Under the pieces are notes generated by a model. The model saw only the letters and a program-made list of their open reading frames with translations. It had not been told where the DNA came from and did no database searches. DNA of 64,000 nt from assembly GCF_008973485.1 (NCBI RefSeq), contig NZ_CP031223.1, positions 3,297,501-3,361,500 of the forward strand, in the 5' to 3' direction. Shown in pieces: positions 9,554 to 19,910 of this stretch (position 1 is the stretch's first letter; every line of letters begins with the position of its first letter). The translations under genes were made by a program, and so were the position numbers. The stretch is from Psychrobacillus glaciei (lineage in GTDB: Bacteria > Bacillota > Bacilli > Bacillales_A > Planococcaceae).

Positions 9554-10522
9554 CTATTTGTATAAATGGCAGGCAACAAAATGACCTGGCTTCACTTCTT
9601 CAAGTTTCGGTACAACGTTTGTACAAACATCCATTTTAAAAGGACATCGTGTATGAAAAGTACAACCTGTTGGTGGGTTAGAAGGGCTTGGAATATCTCC
9701 TTCTAATATAATTTGCTCCCTTTTAAACTTTGGGTCGGGAACAGGAACCGCTGAAAGTAATGCTTTTGTATATGGATGTAGAGGCTCTGCATACAATGAT
9801 TCACTAGTAGCTAGCTCTGCCATTTTACCTAAATACATGACGCCTACACGATCACTTATATGACGCACAACCCCTAGGTCATGCGCGATAAAGATATACG
9901 TTAACTTTAGTTCTTTCTGTAAGTCTTGCATTAGATTGAGTACTTGCGCTTGAATAGACACATCAAGTGCTGAAACTGGCTCATCCGCAATGATGAGCTT
10001 TGGATTTGTCATCAATGCTCTTGCAATACCTATACGTTGGCGTTGCCCTCCACTAAATTGGTGTGGATATCGTTTCGCATGATAACTGCTAAGCCCTACA
10101 ATTTCTAAAAAGTCATATACTTTCTTTTTACGACTTTTAGCGTTTCCAATGTTATGAACAATGAGAGGTTCCATTAAAATTTTCTCAACCGTATGTCTCG
10201 GATTTAAAGAAGCATATGGATCTTGAAAAACCATTTGGATTTCTCTTCGTGCTTTTCTCATCTCAGAACTAGAAATACTCGTTAGATCTTTTCCATCAAA
10301 GGTTACTTTACCTTCTGTCGGCTCTAGTAATCTCATAAGCATGCGCCCGGTAGTAGATTTACCGCAACCGGACTCTCCTACAATTCCTAATGTTTCACCC
10401 TCGTTTACATAAAAAGACACATCGTCCACAGCTTTTACAAAACCAGTTTGTTTTCCTAACAATCCCGAATTAGTAGGAAAGTACTTTTTTAACCCTTCAA
10501 CTTGTAGCAGCGGTTTTGTCAT
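9554..10522 (-). CDS. appF: Oligopeptide ABC transporter ATPase, AppF/OppF type
   Basis: 322-aa ATPase. Walker [11 protein letters not shown]-loop [13 protein letters not shown], signature LSGGQ (in [17 protein letters not shown], with S-G-G-Q), Walker [19 protein letters not shown], then H-loop AHDLGVVRH. The C-terminal region [15 protein letters not shown] carries the Cys-rich oligopeptide/dipeptide (oligo_HPY) domain. It overlaps the end of appD by 26 bp, implying translational coupling. Confidence 0.93.
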   Translation of the reverse strand: MTKPLLQVEGLKKYFPTNSGLLGKQTGFVKAVDDVSFYVNEGETLGIVGESGCGKSTTGRMLMRLLEPTEGKVTFDGKDLTSISSSEMRKARREIQMVFQDPYASLNPRHTVEKILMEPLIVHNIGNAKSRKKKVYDFLEIVGLSSYHAKRYPHQFSGGQRQRIGIARALMTNPKLIIADEPVSALDVSIQAQVLNLMQDLQKELKLTYIFIAHDLGVVRHISDRVGVMYLGKMAELATSESLYAEPLHPYTKALLSAVPVPDPKFKREQIILEGDIPSPSNPPTGCTFHTRCPFKMDVCTNVVPKLEEVKPGHFVACHLYK

Positions 10523-11516
10523 TTACTCCTACCTCCTTCTCATCGAATAAGAAGCATCTCGTTTTATGTCCGGTAGATGTTTCGTATAAAGAAGGACTTT
10601 CTTCCGTACAACGCCCAAACACAGAATCACAACGTGCTGCAAATCGACAGCCATTCTTTATCGTACCTGGCTTTGGAACATTTCCTGGAATCGAATACAG
10701 TCGCTGCTTTTTATACCGCATATCAGGAACAGAAGCGAGTAACCCCTTTGTATATGGATGTTGAGGATTATTAAATATTGTTTCAACTAATCCTTCTTCT
10801 ACAACTTTCCCTGCATACATCACAACAACCCGTTGACACGTTTCTGCGACAACTCCTAAGTCATGTGTTATTAATATAATCGCTGTATTTAAGCGTTCAT
10901 TCAATTCTCTCATTAGCTTTAATATCTGAGCTTGAATCGTTACATCAAGAGCAGTCGTTGGCTCATCCGCAATAAGCACTTTTGGATCGCATACTAATGC
11001 CATAGCAATCATTACACGTTGTCTCATACCACCAGAAAGTTGATGTGGATAGTCTCTCATTAGCTCTTCTGCTCTCGGTAATCCTACTAGTTTTAACATT
11101 TCTACTGCTCTTGCTTTGGCTTGTTTTTTACTCCATTCCTTTTTATGTAAAGTAATCGCTTCCATTAATTGGTTTCCAATTGTAAATAAAGGATTTAATG
11201 ATGTCATAGGTTCTTGAAATATCATTGCTACTTCATTCCCACGAATAGTTCGCATTTCTTTTTCAGTAAATTTCGTTAAATCCTTCCCTTTAAATAAAAT
11301 TTGACCATTCGTAATTTTTCCTGGTGGACTAGGAACTAGCCCCATTATCGAAAGCGATGTAACACTTTTCCCACAACCTGACTCTCCTACAATTCCAAGG
11401 ACTTCTCCTTCTCTTACATGAAAGTCGATATAATCTACGGATGGAATAACACCATCATCTGTGAAAAAGGAAGTTTGAAGATCTTTCACTTCTAAGATAA
11501 TTTCACGTTCCTGCAT
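10497..11516 (-). CDS. appD: Oligopeptide ABC transporter ATPase, AppD/OppD type
   Basis: 339-aa first gene of the importer operon. Walker [11 protein letters not shown]-loop MIFQEPMTSLNPLFTIG, signature LSGGMRQRVMIAMAL, Walker B VLIADEPTTALDVTIQAQ, H-loop THDLGVVAE, and C-terminal oligo_HPY region GCRFAARCDSVFGRC with conserved cysteines. ATG at 11516 follows GAGGGGTCATC. The gene order appD-appF-appA-appB-appC equals that of B. subtilis app. Confidence 0.93.
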   Translation of the reverse strand: MQEREIILEVKDLQTSFFTDDGVIPSVDYIDFHVREGEVLGIVGESGCGKSVTSLSIMGLVPSPPGKITNGQILFKGKDLTKFTEKEMRTIRGNEVAMIFQEPMTSLNPLFTIGNQLMEAITLHKKEWSKKQAKARAVEMLKLVGLPRAEELMRDYPHQLSGGMRQRVMIAMALVCDPKVLIADEPTTALDVTIQAQILKLMRELNERLNTAIILITHDLGVVAETCQRVVVMYAGKVVEEGLVETIFNNPQHPYTKGLLASVPDMRYKKQRLYSIPGNVPKPGTIKNGCRFAARCDSVFGRCTEESPSLYETSTGHKTRCFLFDEKEVGVNDKTAATS

Positions 11517-11543
11517 GATGACCCCTCTTTTCGTAACAATCCG

Positions 11544-11603
11544 AATTTTCTAATTTTTAAAGTGCTATACTAGACATTTTACACACTTTATTGACTTATG
11601 CAA
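11544..11603 (-). promoter_or_regulatory. Promoter of the app operon with a CodY-like site
   Basis: On the minus strand TTGCAT (11598-11603), 16-bp spacer, TAAAAT (11576-11581). Just downstream, 11544-11558 reads AATTTTCTAATTTTT on the plus strand, three mismatches from the CodY consensus AATTTTCNRAAAATT. CodY repression of app is known in B. subtilis; here it is only inferred from this weak match. Confidence 0.45.
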
Positions 11604-11703
11604 TACCTTTTTAAAAAGTCATATGCCTTTTTACTTAGACATCATCCAAATATACCTGTATTTTCATACATTTTATTAGTTATCCATCCAATACTTAGTT
11701 ATA

Positions 11704-11750
11704 CCAAAAAACACCCAATAAGTATGAGTTTACTTATCGAGTGCTTTTTA
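11704..11750 (-). terminator. Terminator after ygaD
   Basis: Imperfect stem (AGCACTCGATAAGTA with TACTTATTGGGTGTT) followed by TTTTT on the minus strand, just past the ygaD stop. Confidence 0.75.
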
Positions 11751-11756
11751 TTTGTT

Positions 11757-13505
11757 TTACTTATCTAATTGTTGTATTTGAAAGAGGTTATAATATACAC
11801 TTTTTTGGCTCATTAAAATAGTATGATTCCCATTTTCAACAACTTCTCCATTTTCGATAACAAATATATTATCTGCATGCGTTATAGTCGAAAGTCTGTG
11901 AGCTACTATTATTGTTGTTCGATTCTTCGCCAATCGTTCTAACGAATCTTGAATTAATGATTCGCTCTCTAAATCTAATGCGGATGTTGCCTCATCTAGA
12001 ACCAAAATCGTAGGGTTCTTTAAAAACACTCGTGCAATTGCTACACGTTGCTTTTGTCCACCAGAAAGTTTTACTCCACGTTCTCCCACTTTCGTCTCAT
12101 AGCCTTCTGGTAACTCCATGATAAAATCATGTGCATTAGCCGCTTTTGCGGCTTCAATTACTTCTTCATCGGAAGCATTTGGATTTCCCATTAATATATT
12201 CGTTTTAACTGAATCGCTAAATAAAATATTGTCTTGTAATACGATTCCAATATGTTTTCGTAGTGATTCAATCGTTACGTCACGTATATCTTTTCCATCA
12301 ATTTGTACACTGCCACTTGTTACGTCGAAAAATCTAGGAATTAGACTAATTATCGTCGATTTCCCTCCACCACTCATCCCAACAAATGCTACTGTTTGTC
12401 CGGCATTTACATGGAAATCCACATTATTTAATATCGTATTTCCATCTTTCTCGTATTGGAAAGACACATTCGAGAAAGTGACATCTCCTGTAGAGTCCTC
12501 TAAAATAGAAGCGCCTTTTTTATCGACTATATCGTATTCTTCATCCATTAACTCAAATACTCGATCCATCGATGCAAAAGCTTGTGTTAATGTCGTAGAT
12601 GAATTAACTAAACGTCGCAGTGGACTATATAAACGTTCAATATATGCTACAAAAGCGGCCATCGTCCCGACCGATAGTCCATTATAGATTGCTTCATACC
12701 CAGCAAATGCTATCACAAGTAGCGGTGCTATATCTGTTATTGTATTTACAACAGCAAATGCCTTTGCATTCCAAATCGTTTGATCCACCGCTTTGTCTAA
12801 AAATTCTCCATTTGCTTTATCAAATAGTTTTTGTTCATGTTTCTCTAGTGTAAATGTTTTGATAATGCTCATACCTTGAACACGTTCATGTAAATAACTT
12901 TGTACTCCTGCAAGTGCTTGCGAACGTTTTCTTGTAAGATCACGTAATTTACCAAAAAAGTACTTCACACTAAATGCGTAAAATGGAAATGCTAGCAATG
13001 TAACAAGCGTTAACTTCACATTCATAGTTAACATAATTCCAATGGCAATTAAAATGGTTGCTAAATCTAACCAAACGTTCATTAAACCGATCATAACAAA
13101 GTTTTTCGTTTGTTCTACGTCATTAATAACCCTTGAAATAACTTCACCTGCACGTGTATTTGAGTAATATTTTAAGCTTAGTTTTTGGAGATGAATATAT
13201 AACTTTTGACGAATATCATATAGTATTTTGTTACTCACTAATTGTGCCAAATATTGTCGATAATACTCGATTGGTGGACGAACGATTAAAAAGATTAAGG
13301 AAGTTCCTCCTAGCCAATAAACTAGTTGATGCATTTTTTCTTCTGATGTTAAGCCCTTTCCTCCAATAATATCGTCAATAACGATTTTTATAAGGAGTGG
13401 TATAAATAAAGGAATGGCAAATTTTATAATGCCAATGACGATTGTTATAAATATTTGTACATTATACGGTTTTACAAATTGCATATATCGCTTAATCGAA
13501 CCCAT
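11757..13505 (-). CDS. ygaD: ABC exporter half-transporter, MsbA/YgaD type
   Basis: 582-aa fused membrane-ATPase exporter subunit, expected to act as a homodimer. Six TM segments in residues ~15-310 with coupling features ([31 protein letters not shown]), then an ATPase: Walker [11 protein letters not shown]-loop [12 protein letters not shown], signature [17 protein letters not shown], Walker [14 protein letters not shown]-loop VAHRLST. Ends IQQLDK. ATG at 13505 follows AAAGGAAG. Position beside ygaC and near gsaB matches B. subtilis YgaD; substrate unknown (lipid or drug are the usual candidates). Confidence 0.88.
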   Translation of the reverse strand: MGSIKRYMQFVKPYNVQIFITIVIGIIKFAIPLFIPLLIKIVIDDIIGGKGLTSEEKMHQLVYWLGGTSLIFLIVRPPIEYYRQYLAQLVSNKILYDIRQKLYIHLQKLSLKYYSNTRAGEVISRVINDVEQTKNFVMIGLMNVWLDLATILIAIGIMLTMNVKLTLVTLLAFPFYAFSVKYFFGKLRDLTRKRSQALAGVQSYLHERVQGMSIIKTFTLEKHEQKLFDKANGEFLDKAVDQTIWNAKAFAVVNTITDIAPLLVIAFAGYEAIYNGLSVGTMAAFVAYIERLYSPLRRLVNSSTTLTQAFASMDRVFELMDEEYDIVDKKGASILEDSTGDVTFSNVSFQYEKDGNTILNNVDFHVNAGQTVAFVGMSGGGKSTIISLIPRFFDVTSGSVQIDGKDIRDVTIESLRKHIGIVLQDNILFSDSVKTNILMGNPNASDEEVIEAAKAANAHDFIMELPEGYETKVGERGVKLSGGQKQRVAIARVFLKNPTILVLDEATSALDLESESLIQDSLERLAKNRTTIIVAHRLSTITHADNIFVIENGEVVENGNHTILMSQKSVYYNLFQIQQLDK

Positions 13506-13530
13506 AACATTACTTCCTTTCCAAATCAGA

Positions 13531-13560
13531 AAAACCTGTTGTATGTATTCAACAGGTTTT
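13531..13560. terminator. Terminator between ygaC and ygaD
   Basis: 11-bp perfect stem (AAAACCTGTTG with CAACAGGTTTT) directly after the ygaC stop; the T-run follows the stem on the minus strand. Confidence 0.75.
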
Positions 13561-13564
13561 CCGT

Positions 13565-14104
13565 CTACTCATTTAGCTGTTTATAAAATTGATAACGACT
13601 TGTCCATGCCTCGATAAAATCGGGAGCAAAAGGACCTCTTTTTTGCTTTATCCACGAAATAAGTTTTTCAACATTACGATCCAGAATACCATCTATCTCT
13701 TTAGGATAATTCATTTCCATCTTATGCTGTTCGTATTCATCTTCATCTAAAATTGTATAGGTCATGTCTGGAAAAACCTTTACATCTAAATCATAATCAA
13801 TATACTTTAACCGTTGATTATTATAGACAAACGGTGAACTCATATTGATGTAGTAATATACTCCATCTTCTCGGAGCATACAAATAATGTTGAACCAAAG
13901 TTCTGCATGAAAGTAACAAATGGAAGGCTCTCTTGTAATCCAGGTTCTACCATCGGCCTCTATTACAAGTGTACGTTCATTTGCGCCAATGACAATATTT
14001 TTGGTTCCTTTTAAAATCATCGTTTCCTGCCAGACACGGTGGATACGGCCGTTATGTTTGTAGCTATGGATTTGTATAGTTTCTCCTTCTGTTGGAATCG
14101 CCAT
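13565..14104 (-). CDS. ygaC: DUF402 family nucleoside di/triphosphatase, YgaC-like
   Basis: 179 aa. Conserved DUF402 elements include [15 protein letters not shown] near the N-terminus, [19 protein letters not shown], the metal-site acidic stretch [13 protein letters not shown] and DEDEYEQHK, and the C-terminal [19 protein letters not shown]. Family members hydrolyse nucleoside di- and triphosphates (Ntdp in Staphylococcus), so a cytosolic NTP/NDP phosphatase role is inferred. ATG at 14104 follows AAAGGTGG. Flanked by sspE upstream and ygaD downstream, each separated by its own terminator. Confidence 0.85.
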   Translation of the reverse strand: MAIPTEGETIQIHSYKHNGRIHRVWQETMILKGTKNIVIGANERTLVIEADGRTWITREPSICYFHAELWFNIICMLREDGVYYYINMSSPFVYNNQRLKYIDYDLDVKVFPDMTYTILDEDEYEQHKMEMNYPKEIDGILDRNVEKLISWIKQKRGPFAPDFIEAWTSRYQFYKQLNE

Positions 14105-14192
14105 GATTTAGCCACCTTTTCATCAAGCGCAAAATTGAATTTTAAACTTATTTTCTTATTATAGCAATCCATTCCAAAAAACTGTAGTAAAA

Positions 14193-14225
14193 AAATCAGC
14201 GAGGGCAAAAAGCCCTCGCTGATTT
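14193..14225. terminator. Terminator of sspE
   Basis: 14-bp perfect stem (AAATCAGCGAGGGC / GCCCTCGCTGATTT), 5-nt loop, T-rich tail on the minus strand; lies 17 bp after the sspE stop. Confidence 0.85.
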
Positions 14226-14241
14226 CGGTGAATCCATGCAA

Positions 14242-14487
14242 TTATTTTGTTTGGTTAAAAGAACTACTAGCTTTTTGTTTTTTCATCTCAGCTTGTTGGT
14301 TTTGTTGTTTTACTTGTTGAATATCAGTTTCTGAAGCAAACTCTGTTGATTTGGATTGACTTTGAGATTGAGCGCTTTGAGATGATTGACGATTTTGTTC
14401 TTTTACCTGTTGAACATCAGTTTCAGATGCAAACTCAGGGGTTTTGTATTGATTTGCATTTGGTTGTTTACTGTTATTCTTTTTCAT
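14242..14487 (-). CDS. sspE: Gamma-type small acid-soluble spore protein SspE
   Basis: 81-aa, Gln/Ser/Lys-rich protein with two copies of the family repeat EFASETDVQQVKEQN and EFASETDIQQVKQQN, each followed by a low-complexity linker (SSQSAQSQSQSKS). Gamma-SASPs store amino acids in the spore core and contain the GPR protease site within the FASETD region. The ATG at 14487 is chosen because GGAGGTG precedes it; an in-frame start 21 bp upstream lacks a site. A sigma-G promoter and a strong terminator make it monocistronic. It shows that the organism makes endospores. Confidence 0.95.
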   Translation of the reverse strand: MKKNNSKQPNANQYKTPEFASETDVQQVKEQNRQSSQSAQSQSQSKSTEFASETDIQQVKQQNQQAEMKKQKASSSFNQTK

Positions 14488-14509
14488 GGATTTCACCTCC
14501 GTACACATA

Positions 14510-14539
14510 TATCATGTGCACTTCTAATGATTATATTCA
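14510..14539 (-). promoter_or_regulatory. Predicted sigma-G promoter of sspE
   Basis: Minus strand: -35 TGAATA (14534-14539), 17-bp spacer, -10 CATGATA (14510-14516), close to the forespore sigma-G consensus TGAATA-N17/18-CATACTA. It ends 22 bp before the sspE start codon. Confidence 0.7.
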
Positions 14540-14547
14540 TGCTATTT

Positions 14548-15297
<750 letters not shown>

Positions 15298-16362
15298 TTA
15301 CAAATTCCTTTCTTTCCATGCGTTCCAAATTTTCAAAACTGGAACAGGCATCGGTTGATTTACAATTTCTTCTCTTGTAAACCATTTACAATTTATCGGT
15401 AACTCCATATCATCTTTTAACCTTGCTTCATAACTTTCCATTTCCCATGTTAGATGGGAAAAAATATGTTTAAAGGTAATTATCTCTTTACCTTTTTCAA
15501 TTCTTATTTGGTAATCATGCTCGATTAATTCTTCGATTGTATGGGAAGTAGTCGGGAGTTCTACCATCGGAAATTGCCACATACTCGCCAGTAAACCTTT
15601 AGAAGGACGTTTTTCGAGTAAAATTTTTCCGTCTTTTGTCTCAATGACTACTGCCTTCATTTTATGTAATTTCGTTTTTTTGTTACTCGTTTTAATCGGC
15701 AATTCCTCTTGCATCCCTTCAAAAAATGCAGTGCAAAATTCCCTTACTGGGCAAAGTAGACATTTGGGTTTTGTTGGCGTACATATTAATGCACCAAGCT
15801 CCATCAATCCTTGATTGAGTGAAGAGGGATTTTCTTCGTCGATTAATTCCATCACAGCTTCTTCAAATATTTTTTTTGATTTTGGTTTTGCAATATCTTC
15901 TTTTATTAATAAAAGCCGGGAAAGCACACGCATTACATTTCCGTCAACTGCATGTTCTGGCACACCGTATGCAATACTAAGAACTGCTCCAGCAGTATAT
16001 GGACCAACGCCTTTTAGAGTAGATATTTCTTTTCTAGTAGATGGAACGACACCATGATATTCTTCTATCACTTCTTTTACTCCGGCTTGTAAGTTCCGAG
16101 CTCTTGAATAATACCCTAAACCTTCCCATTCTTTCAGCAGTTCCTCTTCCTCTGCATTCGCAAGTGATTCAAGCGAAGGATATTTTGTGAGAAATCTTTC
16201 ATAATAAGGAATAACAGTATCTACCTTTGTTTGTTGAAGCATCACTTCCGAAACCCAAATTTTATATGGGTCTTTTGTTTTTCGCCATGGCAGGTCACGT
16301 TTTTCTTCTTCGAACCAAGAGACTAAGGCATTACTTACTTGTTTTTTATATAAATCGTTCAA
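15298..16362 (-). CDS. mutY: A/G-specific adenine DNA glycosylase MutY
   Basis: Removes adenine mispaired with 8-oxoguanine. 354 aa: N-terminal glycosylase with LPWRKTKDPYKIWVSEVMLQQT, helix-hairpin-helix LKGVGPYTAGAV, catalytic Asp in EHAVDGNVMRVLSR, and the [4Fe-4S] loop C-x6-C-x2-C-x5-C (CTPTKPKCLLCPVREFC). A C-terminal NUDIX-like domain (ETKDGKILLEKRPSKGLLASMWQFPM) reads 8-oxoG. The chosen start is TTG at 16362 with AAGGAAGG seven bases upstream; an in-frame TTG 30 bp earlier lacks such a site. Confidence 0.95.
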   Translation of the reverse strand: MNDLYKKQVSNALVSWFEEEKRDLPWRKTKDPYKIWVSEVMLQQTKVDTVIPYYERFLTKYPSLESLANAEEEELLKEWEGLGYYSRARNLQAGVKEVIEEYHGVVPSTRKEISTLKGVGPYTAGAVLSIAYGVPEHAVDGNVMRVLSRLLLIKEDIAKPKSKKIFEEAVMELIDEENPSSLNQGLMELGALICTPTKPKCLLCPVREFCTAFFEGMQEELPIKTSNKKTKLHKMKAVVIETKDGKILLEKRPSKGLLASMWQFPMVELPTTSHTIEELIEHDYQIRIEKGKEIITFKHIFSHLTWEMESYEARLKDDMELPINCKWFTREEIVNQPMPVPVLKIWNAWKERNL

Positions 16363-16485
16363 TTTAAAATCCTTCCTTGCGATTACTGACAAGAATAATC
16401 GGGTATATAATAGTGTGGACTTTGTTATTTTTCTTTTTTTATTTTATGATGAAAATAACTTGTTGTCCAAAAAGGAGTTGGTCGA

Positions 16486-17466
16486 ATGGATACAGGTACT
16501 CATATCGTAATGGGCATTGCCCTTGGAGGATTAGCACTGGCTGATCCAGTTGTTGCAAGTAGCTCCATAACTACTGCTGCAGTTATTGCTGGCACAATTA
16601 TCGGTTCACAAGCGCCTGATCTAGATACCGTTTTAAAACTACGCAATAATGCGGTGTATATTAGACATCATCGTGGAATTACACATTCCATACCCGCTGT
16701 TATTTTATGGCCTTTGCTTATTTCGTCTGTTATATGGTTATTCGTACAAGATGCAAACTTTCTTCATCTATGGCTATGGACCTTTTTAGCTGTTTTTTTG
16801 CATGTGTTTGTCGACATTTTTAACTCTTATGGAACCCAAGCTATTCGACCTTTTTCAAGGAAATGGGTAGCACTTGGTGTGATTAATACATTTGATCCGA
16901 TTATTTTCGGATTGCACGTAGTGGGGCTACTATTTTGGATGTTCGGTGCAAACCCTGTACCTACGTTTCTTATTATGTACGCAATCATCTTTTGCTATTA
17001 CATATTACGTTTCGCCGTTCAATCTGCGGTTAAAAATGCCGTGAAAAGAACTATTCCAAATGCAAAACAAATAATAATTGCACCTACGATGAAGTTTTTT
17101 CAGTGGCGAGTAGCCGCTAATTCAGAAACGTACCATTATGTTGGCAGAGCATACGGTCGATCCATTACGATTTACGATAAGTTCGAACGTGTTCCACTTC
17201 CTGACTCGGAATTAGTTAAAGCAGCTTTGAAAGATAAAAATTTAAGCGCTTTTGTTTCTTTTTCGCCTATCTATCGATGGGAAATTACGGAACTTGACCA
17301 TATATACGAAGTACGCTTAATCGATTTAAGGTATAGAAGTAATGATTACTACCCATTTGTAGCAGTAGCTCATCTAAATGAAAAGTTAGAAATTGTTAAC
17401 TCGTATACTGGGTGGATATTTAGCGAAGATAAACTGCGTAAGAAACTTGATTTTATGCCTAATTAA
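16486..17466 (+). CDS. yfhP: Membrane-bound metal-dependent hydrolase (DUF457/YdjM-YfhP family)
   Basis: 326 aa. The N-terminus MDTGTHIVMGIALGG and the later RHHRGITHSIPAVI and HVFVDIFNSYGTQ provide the His/Asp metal ligands of the YdjM/DUF457 family; four or five hydrophobic segments occupy residues ~15-190, and a soluble tail follows. Physiological substrate unknown; YfhP in B. subtilis is described as a regulator-like membrane protein next to mutY, the same arrangement as here. ATG at 16486 follows AAGGAG. Transcription probably ends at hairpin H1 of the repeat immediately downstream. Confidence 0.8.
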   Translation: MDTGTHIVMGIALGGLALADPVVASSSITTAAVIAGTIIGSQAPDLDTVLKLRNNAVYIRHHRGITHSIPAVILWPLLISSVIWLFVQDANFLHLWLWTFLAVFLHVFVDIFNSYGTQAIRPFSRKWVALGVINTFDPIIFGLHVVGLLFWMFGANPVPTFLIMYAIIFCYYILRFAVQSAVKNAVKRTIPNAKQIIIAPTMKFFQWRVAANSETYHYVGRAYGRSITIYDKFERVPLPDSELVKAALKDKNLSAFVSFSPIYRWEITELDHIYEVRLIDLRYRSNDYYPFVAVAHLNEKLEIVNSYTGWIFSEDKLRKKLDFMPN

Positions 17467-17468
17467 GG

Positions 17469-17777
17469 AAAATGCAAGATTTCTTTAAGTGCACCTGGTC
17501 TTTACTATTCCCAGAGTGCTTTGGACGAAACATCGACTACACTATTACCGTTGGAATTGTGTAGCTGGAAGTGACTGCGTCACTTCCAGCTACACTTTTT
17601 TTCAGTAATCTTGTGGCAGATGTTTATCCGTCGCCCTCTTAAAATATGTAGAGACCTGGTGCATTAGGTTTGGATAATGAGAGATTAAATACTTTCCCAA
17701 TCTTTTAAAAGCGGACGAAGATACAATTTCGTCCGCTCAGCGCTTCTTTAATAAGGGATGCCATCTATTTTTCTCTA
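17469..17777 (+). repeat. Interspersed repeat family A, copy 2 (full length)
   Basis: About 309 bp, same order of landmarks as 4327-4632 and again starting only a few bases after a plus-strand stop codon. Hairpin H1 is at 17559-17595 and H2 arms AGCGGACGAA/TTCGTCCGCT at 17710-17719 and 17728-17737. Between 17778 and 18108 I see no gene or signal. Confidence 0.85.
17559..17602 (+). terminator. Terminator H1 within repeat A copy 2 (after yfhP)
   Basis: Perfect 17-bp stem (17559-17575 with 17579-17595), loop TGC, followed by TTTTTTT. Confidence 0.85.
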
Positions 17778-18108
17778 GTTCCACCTACTCTAATCATACA
17801 CCCACTAACTCGTGTATACTATGTACGGAGAACTAAAAAAATCAAGATTAAAACCTTGAAATTATACTATAAATCCTTACTTTTACTGGACTTCTAGCAT
17901 CCAAGAATCATATACTTTTGTATGAAAACAATGGCTTTAGTGAAACCTGAGCCATGGTAGTTTCTTATCTCTTAAAAACAATAGTATCTGTTATTTCACA
18001 ACGATGACAAGATGGCATGATCACTATGTTTACATAAACTAATTCTATCCTTTTAGCGAAAGATGGGCAAATCTTCTTGTTATGTACTACTCACTTAATG
18101 GATTGTAG

Positions 18109-18298
18109 TGAAAGGTGGCGACTCCAGCGGAAGGCCAACAGGATGTTGGTCACGAAGGCGTTGCCACACGATGTGGCGATCTTAGCCTTTGTTCCTCTGT
18201 GAGATAGATGAGACATCACAAGCGACGCGAATGCGGCGGTGATGACTCATCGCTCACCCCGCGGAACGCGTCTACCTGAAACGGAAATCCTCTGTATT
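18109..18298 (+). repeat. GC-rich interspersed repeat family B, with hairpin module
   Basis: GC-rich against AT-rich surroundings. Contains GGCGACTCC, then a module (18131-18200) with two perfect 6-bp hairpins (CCAACA GGA TGTTGG; GCCACA CGA TGTGGC), then GATGACTCATCGCTCACCCC and ACGGAAATCC. The same module occurs inverted at 62118-62335, while 62590-62757 has the flanks without the module. Not coding. The remaining bases to 18409 carry nothing clear. Confidence 0.75.
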
Positions 18299-18409
18299 AT
18301 TTAATTCTCCAAAAGTACTATGAACACTGGTTTCTCAGGATGATAATCAATAAACTTTCTTATTCTTTTATAAAGAGAAACGCCAGGATATTTTAGGTAC
18401 TAGCTTTTT

Positions 18410-18676
18410 TTAGTTTAGAAAATCATCCACTTCAAGAAGATGCTTGTACTTTTCATTAGAGCTTGCAAATTCATGAAGCTGGTCTCCATAGCCTTCAATC
18501 CATTTTTTAATAACCATTTCGGTTACCGCTGCTCCTTTATAATCATAACCTGCTCGAGCATAGGATGATTCGAAATCTGACCAAAGAAGCTCAATCCAAG
18601 TTCGTGCTTTCGAGGCAGATAACTGTTCGTTTTTTTCAATTAATTGTGTTGTTAATGCATCTATTTTATCTTGCAT
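18410..18676 (-). CDS. yfhJ: YfhJ-like protein (WVELL family)
   Basis: 88-aa cytosolic protein of unknown function. The motif ARTWIELLWSDFESSYARAGYDY corresponds to the WVELL signature, here with Ile. It begins 1 bp after the yfhH stop and ends the recX-yfhH-yfhJ operon, the gene order known from B. subtilis apart from yfhI. Confidence 0.85.
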   Translation of the reverse strand: MQDKIDALTTQLIEKNEQLSASKARTWIELLWSDFESSYARAGYDYKGAAVTEMVIKKWIEGYGDQLHEFASSNEKYKHLLEVDDFLN

Positions 18677-18677
18677 G

Positions 18678-19007
18678 TTATTTTCCTTCCTTTAAAGGCT
18701 GTAGTAGAGATATCGGTAATGCTTCTTCATACTTAGCTCCGCCCAATCTATATCCCCAAGCAAATCTTCCTTTAAGGTACTCCACTTGAAAGAACATCCC
18801 GGGATCACTAGATATTCGGTACATTTCGCCAGGTTTAATAGAAGCTGGATCAGTTAAGAATGCTTGTGCCATCGTTGCTTTTCTTTCGTAAACAGCATAC
18901 TCATTTACAATTCCTAATTGTTCTGCTTTTCTGGCTTTCTCTTTTAAATTTGCAATTTCTGTTCGTAATTCATGTTCAGCCATTTCACTATATTTTTTCT
19001 CACTCAT
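18678..19007 (-). CDS. yfhH: YfhH-like DUF1811 protein
   Basis: 109 aa: an N-terminal helical part (YSEMAEHELRTEIANLKEKARKAEQLG), then a small beta domain (KPGEMYRISSDPGMFFQVEYLKGRFAWGYRLG) as in DUF1811, which has an SH3-like fold. Function unknown. The ATG at 19007 overlaps the recX stop by 8 bp and uses GGAGTTGG inside recX. Translational coupling with recX is likely. Confidence 0.88.
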   Translation of the reverse strand: MSEKKYSEMAEHELRTEIANLKEKARKAEQLGIVNEYAVYERKATMAQAFLTDPASIKPGEMYRISSDPGMFFQVEYLKGRFAWGYRLGGAKYEEALPISLLQPLKEGK

Positions 19008-19812
19008 CTTGTTGTTCCAACTCCTTTTTTTCAATATACAAATCGATTTGTTCTCCAGGAAATCCCTTTTGAAAAAGCGCTGTTTTTACCCGCTTTTTCA
19101 AATCATATCCCGAATATTTGGATGCATACTTTCTCCAAACTTTATCTGCTTGCGTGGCAATAATATCTTCCCATTCTTCCTGTTCTTTTTCCAATTCAAA
19201 GGAGTTTAAAGCTTGGGAGATAATGGTGAAATTATATCCTTTTCTTTGCAGCGAATCTTGTACTTTTTGTTTTACTTGCCTTGGTGTCTTATCAGCGTTT
19301 TGGTTTATAATTTTTTCGGTTAGTGTCCGAGCAATCGTAAGTTGTTCATCCTCAGAATAAGTTGCTAGTACTTCGTCTTGAAGATCTCTCTCAATTCCTT
19401 TTTTCTTTAATTCTTGTCGGATAGCTGTAGGACCCTTTTTACTGTTTTTCTTTTGTGTATTCACTAAAGCTTTTGTAAAGCTTTCGTCATTTAAAAATCC
19501 ATGCTCATATAGTTTGCGAACTGCTTCTAAAATAACCGCTTCACCAAATTCACTCATTTGCAACTTCTGCTTTACTTCATGTTCACTTCTCATTCGATAA
19601 CTTAAAAAGTTGATTGCTTTATTATAAGCCTTTCTTACTTCATCATCAAAAACGATTTCATCAATTGTAAAAGCTTCTATCACTTTCCCTTTTGCAAGCT
19701 GATACTTAATAAGAACTGCTTCGTCTACACTAAAAGCATATTTTTCATCCAAATATAAGTTATATCGTTCATTATTGTTTTTTTGACGACCTATTTTTGT
19801 AATAATCGGCAT
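19000..19812 (-). CDS. recX: RecA regulatory protein RecX
   Basis: 270 aa. Modulates RecA filaments. Three-helix RecX repeats are visible: AYNKAINFLSYRMRSEHEVKQKL, then FLNDESFTKALVNTQKKNSKKGPTAIRQELKKKGI, then further copies, which fits the longer RecX of Bacilli. The start is the ATG at 19812 (MPIITKIG) with GGAGAGG upstream; the frame extends 16 codons further without support. Heads the recX-yfhH-yfhJ operon, divergent from yfhF. Confidence 0.92.
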   Translation of the reverse strand: MPIITKIGRQKNNNERYNLYLDEKYAFSVDEAVLIKYQLAKGKVIEAFTIDEIVFDDEVRKAYNKAINFLSYRMRSEHEVKQKLQMSEFGEAVILEAVRKLYEHGFLNDESFTKALVNTQKKNSKKGPTAIRQELKKKGIERDLQDEVLATYSEDEQLTIARTLTEKIINQNADKTPRQVKQKVQDSLQRKGYNFTIISQALNSFELEKEQEEWEDIIATQADKVWRKYASKYSGYDLKKRVKTALFQKGFPGEQIDLYIEKKELEQQDE

Positions 19813-19910
19813 GACTAAACCTCTCCATTCCACATCTATCATTATAGCGTATATATTCATAGGTGATAACTGCGAGGCATGCTAAGATATCTTTAAGGGA
19901 GGTTTGGATA

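Noticed and set aside
12118-12687. 189-codon plus-strand ORF
   Set aside because: Antisense shadow of the YgaD ATPase domain, which is fully supported on the minus strand.
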